Of a DNA stretch of 64,000 nt, positions 61,452 to 64,000 are shown in pieces. This DNA is from Phenylobacterium montanum (GTDB lineage: Bacteria; Pseudomonadota; Alphaproteobacteria; Caulobacterales; Caulobacteraceae), in assembly GCF_018135625.1 (NCBI RefSeq), contig NZ_CP073078.1, forward strand, positions 5,302,501 through 5,366,500. Reading direction: 5' to 3'. A program made the translations under genes and the position numbers. The stretch's first letter is position 1. Every line of letters starts with the position of its first letter. The notes below the pieces were generated by a model. That model was not told the DNA's origin. It saw only the letters and a list, made by a program, of their open reading frames with translations, and made no database searches.

Positions 61452-61846
61452 TGACCATGGACCCCGTCGTACAGCCCCGAGCCCGCCGCCCCCGCCCCAA
61501 GGTGGTCACCCTGACCGACCGCGCCGCTGAGCGCGTGCGCGAGATCATGGACCGCGCCGAAAAGCCCTATGCGGGCTTGCGGGTCGGGGTGAAGAACGGC
61601 GGCTGCGCCGGCCAGGAATACGTCCTGGAATACGCGGAAGCCGCCAACCCGCTGGACGAGGTGGTCGAAGACAAGGGTGTCAAGATCCTGATCGAGCCCA
61701 AGGCGATCCTGTTTCTGATCGGCTCGGAGATCGACTACGAGACCTCGCGCCTCGCCTCCAAGTTCGTGTTCCACAACCCCAACGAAACCGACGCCTGCGG
61801 GTGCGGCGAGAGCGTGACCATCGTGCCGGCGAGCGCGGGGGACTAG
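61451..61846 (+). CDS. sufA: A-type iron-sulfur carrier SufA/IscA-like
   Basis: 131 residues from ATG 61451. The HesB/IscA fold has the three cluster cysteines in NGGCAGQEY and in DACGCGES, C-terminal. The N-terminus is extended by about 18 basic residues (ARRPRPKVV). It accepts clusters from SufBCD and passes them to target proteins. Last gene of the suf operon. Confidence 0.95.
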   Translation: MTMDPVVQPRARRPRPKVVTLTDRAAERVREIMDRAEKPYAGLRVGVKNGGCAGQEYVLEYAEAANPLDEVVEDKGVKILIEPKAILFLIGSEIDYETSRLASKFVFHNPNETDACGCGESVTIVPASAGD

Positions 61847-61851
61847 GATCT

Positions 61852-61970
61852 GTGCGTGGTTCGAGACGCCCGCTCGCGCGGGCTCCTCACCATGACGAAC
61901 TTGGGTGACGCCTAAAAAACATAGTCATGGTGAGGAGCGGCCCCGATGGGGCCGCGTCTCGAACCACGCA
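61852..61970. repeat. inverted repeat (TGCGTGGTTCGAGACG...CGTCTCGAACCACGCA)
   Basis: 47-base arms 61852-61898 and 61924-61970 match nearly perfectly, including CTCCTCACCATGAC and GTCATGGTGAGGAG. Second copy of the family at 15995-16103. It lies between the convergent sufA and GGDEF genes. Confidence 0.9.
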
Positions 61971-61974
61971 ATGG

Positions 61975-63030
61975 CTAAGCCGCCGCCGCCACGCCGCTGT
62001 CCGTCGTAACCTGGTTGCGGCCGTTGCGCTTGGAGGCGTAGAGCGCCTGGTCGGCGCGCTCGATCAGAACGTCGACCTTCTCGCCGTGCTTCAGCTCGGC
62101 CACACCGGCGGAGACGGTGATGGTGCCCAGGTCCTCGTTGGTCGAGCGGCGCTTGAGCGCGCGGGAGGAAACCTCCTCGCGGATCTCCTCCAGGGTGCGC
62201 ACCACCTCGGCGGCGCGCTCGGAGGGGAAGATCATGGCGAATTCCTCGCCGCCATAGCGGGCGGCGAAGCGCGGCGGCGGGGCCATGCGGCCGATCACAC
62301 TGGAGACGTAGCGGATCACCTGGTCGCCGGTCTGGTGGCCCCAGGTGTCGTTGAACCGCTTGAAGTGGTCGATATCGATCACCGCCAGGGCCAGGGGCTC
62401 GCGCTTTTCGACAGCCTCGGCGCAGGCCCGGGCCAGCTCGTCGTCGAAGGCCTTGCGGTTGGCCAGGTTGGTCAGGGCGTCGGTGGTGGCGTCGCGGCGG
62501 ACCTGCTCCAGGTGCTCGCGCAGGCGGCTGACCTCGGCGGTGGATTCGTCGAGCCGCTTGGCCAGGGAGCGGTTCTCGCGCTGCACCCGCTTGGTGGCGG
62601 TGGTCAGGGTGTCCACAAGGCGGCGGATGTCCTCGGGGCCGACGTCCTCGTCCAGCGACTTGCCGGCGCTGGTCAGGGTCGCGCCATACTGCTCGCTGGA
62701 GCGCTGGGCCTGCTTGATCGCGGCCGCGACCGCGGTCAGCTCCCGGGTCAGCTGATCCCCGGCGTCGCGGATCTGCTCGTTGAGGCGCGCCTTGGGCAGG
62801 TAGGCGGCGGCCAACTGCTCGCTGACGCCTTCGGTGATCGCTTCGCCGATGCTGAGCAGGCGCTCGATCTCCTGCGCCAGGGCGCCGTCGGGATTGGCGA
62901 CGTAGTGCGTCCAGAGTTCGTAGTTGAGGGCGGTCGGCCAGATATGGCGGCGCTCCATGTCCTCCAGGACCTTGCGCGCCAGATCATAGGCGTTTGGACC
63001 ACGCAGCGTGCTTTCGACGCCAACCGACAT
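61975..63030 (-). CDS. diguanylate cyclase (GGDEF domain, DgcB-like)
   Basis: 351 residues. The N-terminal half is helical with a coiled coil (about residues 130-180), then a GGDEF domain with RYGGEEF (GGEEF at 260-264), VIDIDHFKRFND and SAGVAEL. The allosteric I-site RxxD is replaced by PPPR (251-254). It makes cyclic di-GMP from GTP. No membrane helix, so probably cytosolic. It resembles Caulobacter DgcB in layout, an assignment from memory. Confidence 0.9.
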   Translation of the reverse strand: MSVGVESTLRGPNAYDLARKVLEDMERRHIWPTALNYELWTHYVANPDGALAQEIERLLSIGEAITEGVSEQLAAAYLPKARLNEQIRDAGDQLTRELTAVAAAIKQAQRSSEQYGATLTSAGKSLDEDVGPEDIRRLVDTLTTATKRVQRENRSLAKRLDESTAEVSRLREHLEQVRRDATTDALTNLANRKAFDDELARACAEAVEKREPLALAVIDIDHFKRFNDTWGHQTGDQVIRYVSSVIGRMAPPPRFAARYGGEEFAMIFPSERAAEVVRTLEEIREEVSSRALKRRSTNEDLGTITVSAGVAELKHGEKVDVLIERADQALYASKRNGRNQVTTDSGVAAAA

Positions 63031-63251
63031 TCAGTCTTCCCCAATTCAGAGGCCGAACCCGCATTCAGCGAGCCAACACGGTGACGCTAGGAGAGAGTTC
63101 GAAACACGGGGTTAAAAATCGGCCGTTTACCAATAATTAGCCTGCCGGACGCGGCCGCTTCCCCTAGGTGATCTTGCCGGGCGCGGAAAGCCACGACATG
63201 GTGCTAAGAATGACGCCAGCGTCAGAATGGCGATGGGAGGGTTGAAGACCG

Positions 63252-64000
63252 ATGAGCGCAGCAGCCGTGCACGACGAAGCCAGCATGAAAGCCCTGCTGG
63301 CCAAGCAGAAAGCCGCGCACCTGCGCGACGGCGAACCCTCGGCGGACAAGCGGATCGAGCGGCTGAACCGCTGCATCGGCCTCCTGGTCGAGAACCAGAA
63401 GGCGATCGAGGAGGCGCTCAACGCCGACTTCGGATCGCGCTCGAAAGAGGCCACCGCCTTCACCGACATCGCCGCCTCGATCGGCCCGCTGAAGCATGCC
63501 CGCGACAATCTGCGCAAGTGGATGCGGCCGTCGAAGCGCAAGACCAGCCCGCCGATCCTCGGCCTGTTCGGGGCCAAGGCCGAGGTGCGCTACCAGCCCA
63601 AGGGGGTGGTGGGGGTGATCAGCCCCTGGAACTTCCCGGTCAATCTGACCTTTGCGCCCCTGGCGGGGATACTGGCCGCCGGCAACCGGGCCATGATCAA
63701 GCCCTCGGAATACACGCCCGCGACCTCGGCCCTGATGGCCCAGATGTTCGGCGGGGCCTTCTCCGACGAGGAGATCGCGGTGATCACCGGCGGCCCGGAG
63801 GTCGGCCAGGCGTTCGCGGGCCTGGCCTTCGACCACCTGATCTTCACCGGCGCCACCGGCATCGCCCGCCACGTGATGAAGGCGGCGGCCGAGAACCTCG
63901 TGCCCCTGACCCTGGAGCTGGGCGGCAAGAGCCCGGTGATCATCGGCAAGTCCGCCGACATGGGTGTGGCCGCGGCGCGAATCATGAACGGCAAGACCCT
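63252..64000 (+). CDS. aldehyde dehydrogenase, coniferyl aldehyde dehydrogenase type (3' truncated)
   Basis: 249 residues visible from ATG 63252; the gene runs past the window edge. Aldehyde dehydrogenase NAD-binding motifs are GVVGVISPWNFPVNLTFAPLA, MIKPSEYTP, FTGATGIARHVMKAA and the catalytic-Glu segment TLELGGKSPVI. The catalytic Cys lies beyond the window. The N-terminus (KRIERLNRCIGLLVEN, RKWMRPSKRKTSP) fits the coniferyl-aldehyde branch. NAD(P)-dependent oxidation of aromatic or fatty aldehydes. Confidence 0.9.
   Translation, partial: MSAAAVHDEASMKALLAKQKAAHLRDGEPSADKRIERLNRCIGLLVENQKAIEEALNADFGSRSKEATAFTDIAASIGPLKHARDNLRKWMRPSKRKTSPPILGLFGAKAEVRYQPKGVVGVISPWNFPVNLTFAPLAGILAAGNRAMIKPSEYTPATSALMAQMFGGAFSDEEIAVITGGPEVGQAFAGLAFDHLIFTGATGIARHVMKAAAENLVPLTLELGGKSPVIIGKSADMGVAAARIMNGKT

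Noticed and set aside
61855-61866. GGTTCGAGAC resembling a tRNA T-loop
   Set aside because: It is part of an inverted repeat present in two places and no acceptor or anticodon arms can be drawn.

Overview
The window looks like a chromosomal segment of a Caulobacteraceae-type alphaproteobacterium (Phenylobacterium or Caulobacter relative). The evidence is the high GC content, a probable FlaEY-like flagellar gene fragment at the left edge, an NDUFA12 complex I subunit, an alphaproteobacterial direct-repeat LexA box upstream of ssb, an RNase E ending in a GWWRR-type PNPase-binding tail, and a suf operon followed by a GGDEF gene and a coniferyl-aldehyde-dehydrogenase-like gene. The assignment is inference; no rRNA or tRNA gene was recognised.

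Left part (1-9.6 kb): end of the FlaEY-like gene, small conserved genes (membrane protein, GFA-family, lipoprotein), SOS-type ssb and a 2-hydroxychromene-2-carboxylate isomerase-like protein. A compact minus-strand aromatic-degradation cassette follows (extradiol-type dioxygenase, FAH-type hydrolase, FAD monooxygenase) with a divergent TetR regulator, then GNAT and sodC. Middle-left (9.7-20.9 kb): gyrA, coaD, a periplasmic cyclophilin, aspS, YccF, a two-lobed retropepsin-like protein, a pentapeptide protein and a cyanide-insensitive-type bd oxidase with its tiny third subunit. Then comes a large gene (21.5-24.3 kb) that reads as a catalytically dead descendant of the B12-dependent ribonucleotide reductase NrdJ. 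This is the most unusual object in the window.

24.4-30.1 kb is ordinary core metabolism: NDUFA12, mlaD, DUF2155, aat, accC, accB, aroQ, thiS, thiG. 30.1-37 kb is accessory: long inverted repeats, hypothetical membrane proteins, and an AT-richer block bounded by copies of a short TTTAGTAA-CTGTCACCGTAAT repeat, then DUF899 and DUF4386 proteins. 37-50.7 kb carries mgtA, a DsbA-like lipoprotein, an M48 protease, rne, amiC, mrcA, prfB (with a programmed +1 frameshift) and bcp.

50.7-64 kb: tyrS, anmK, an alpha/beta hydrolase with Asp in place of the nucleophilic Ser, and the iron-sulfur assembly operon iscR-like/cysteine desulfurase/sufB/glyoxalase-like/sufC/sufD/sufS/sufT/sufA. A diguanylate cyclase lacking the inhibitory site and a 3'-truncated aldehyde dehydrogenase end the window. 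Several families of intergenic palindromic repeats recur throughout, two copies lying inside the suf operon.
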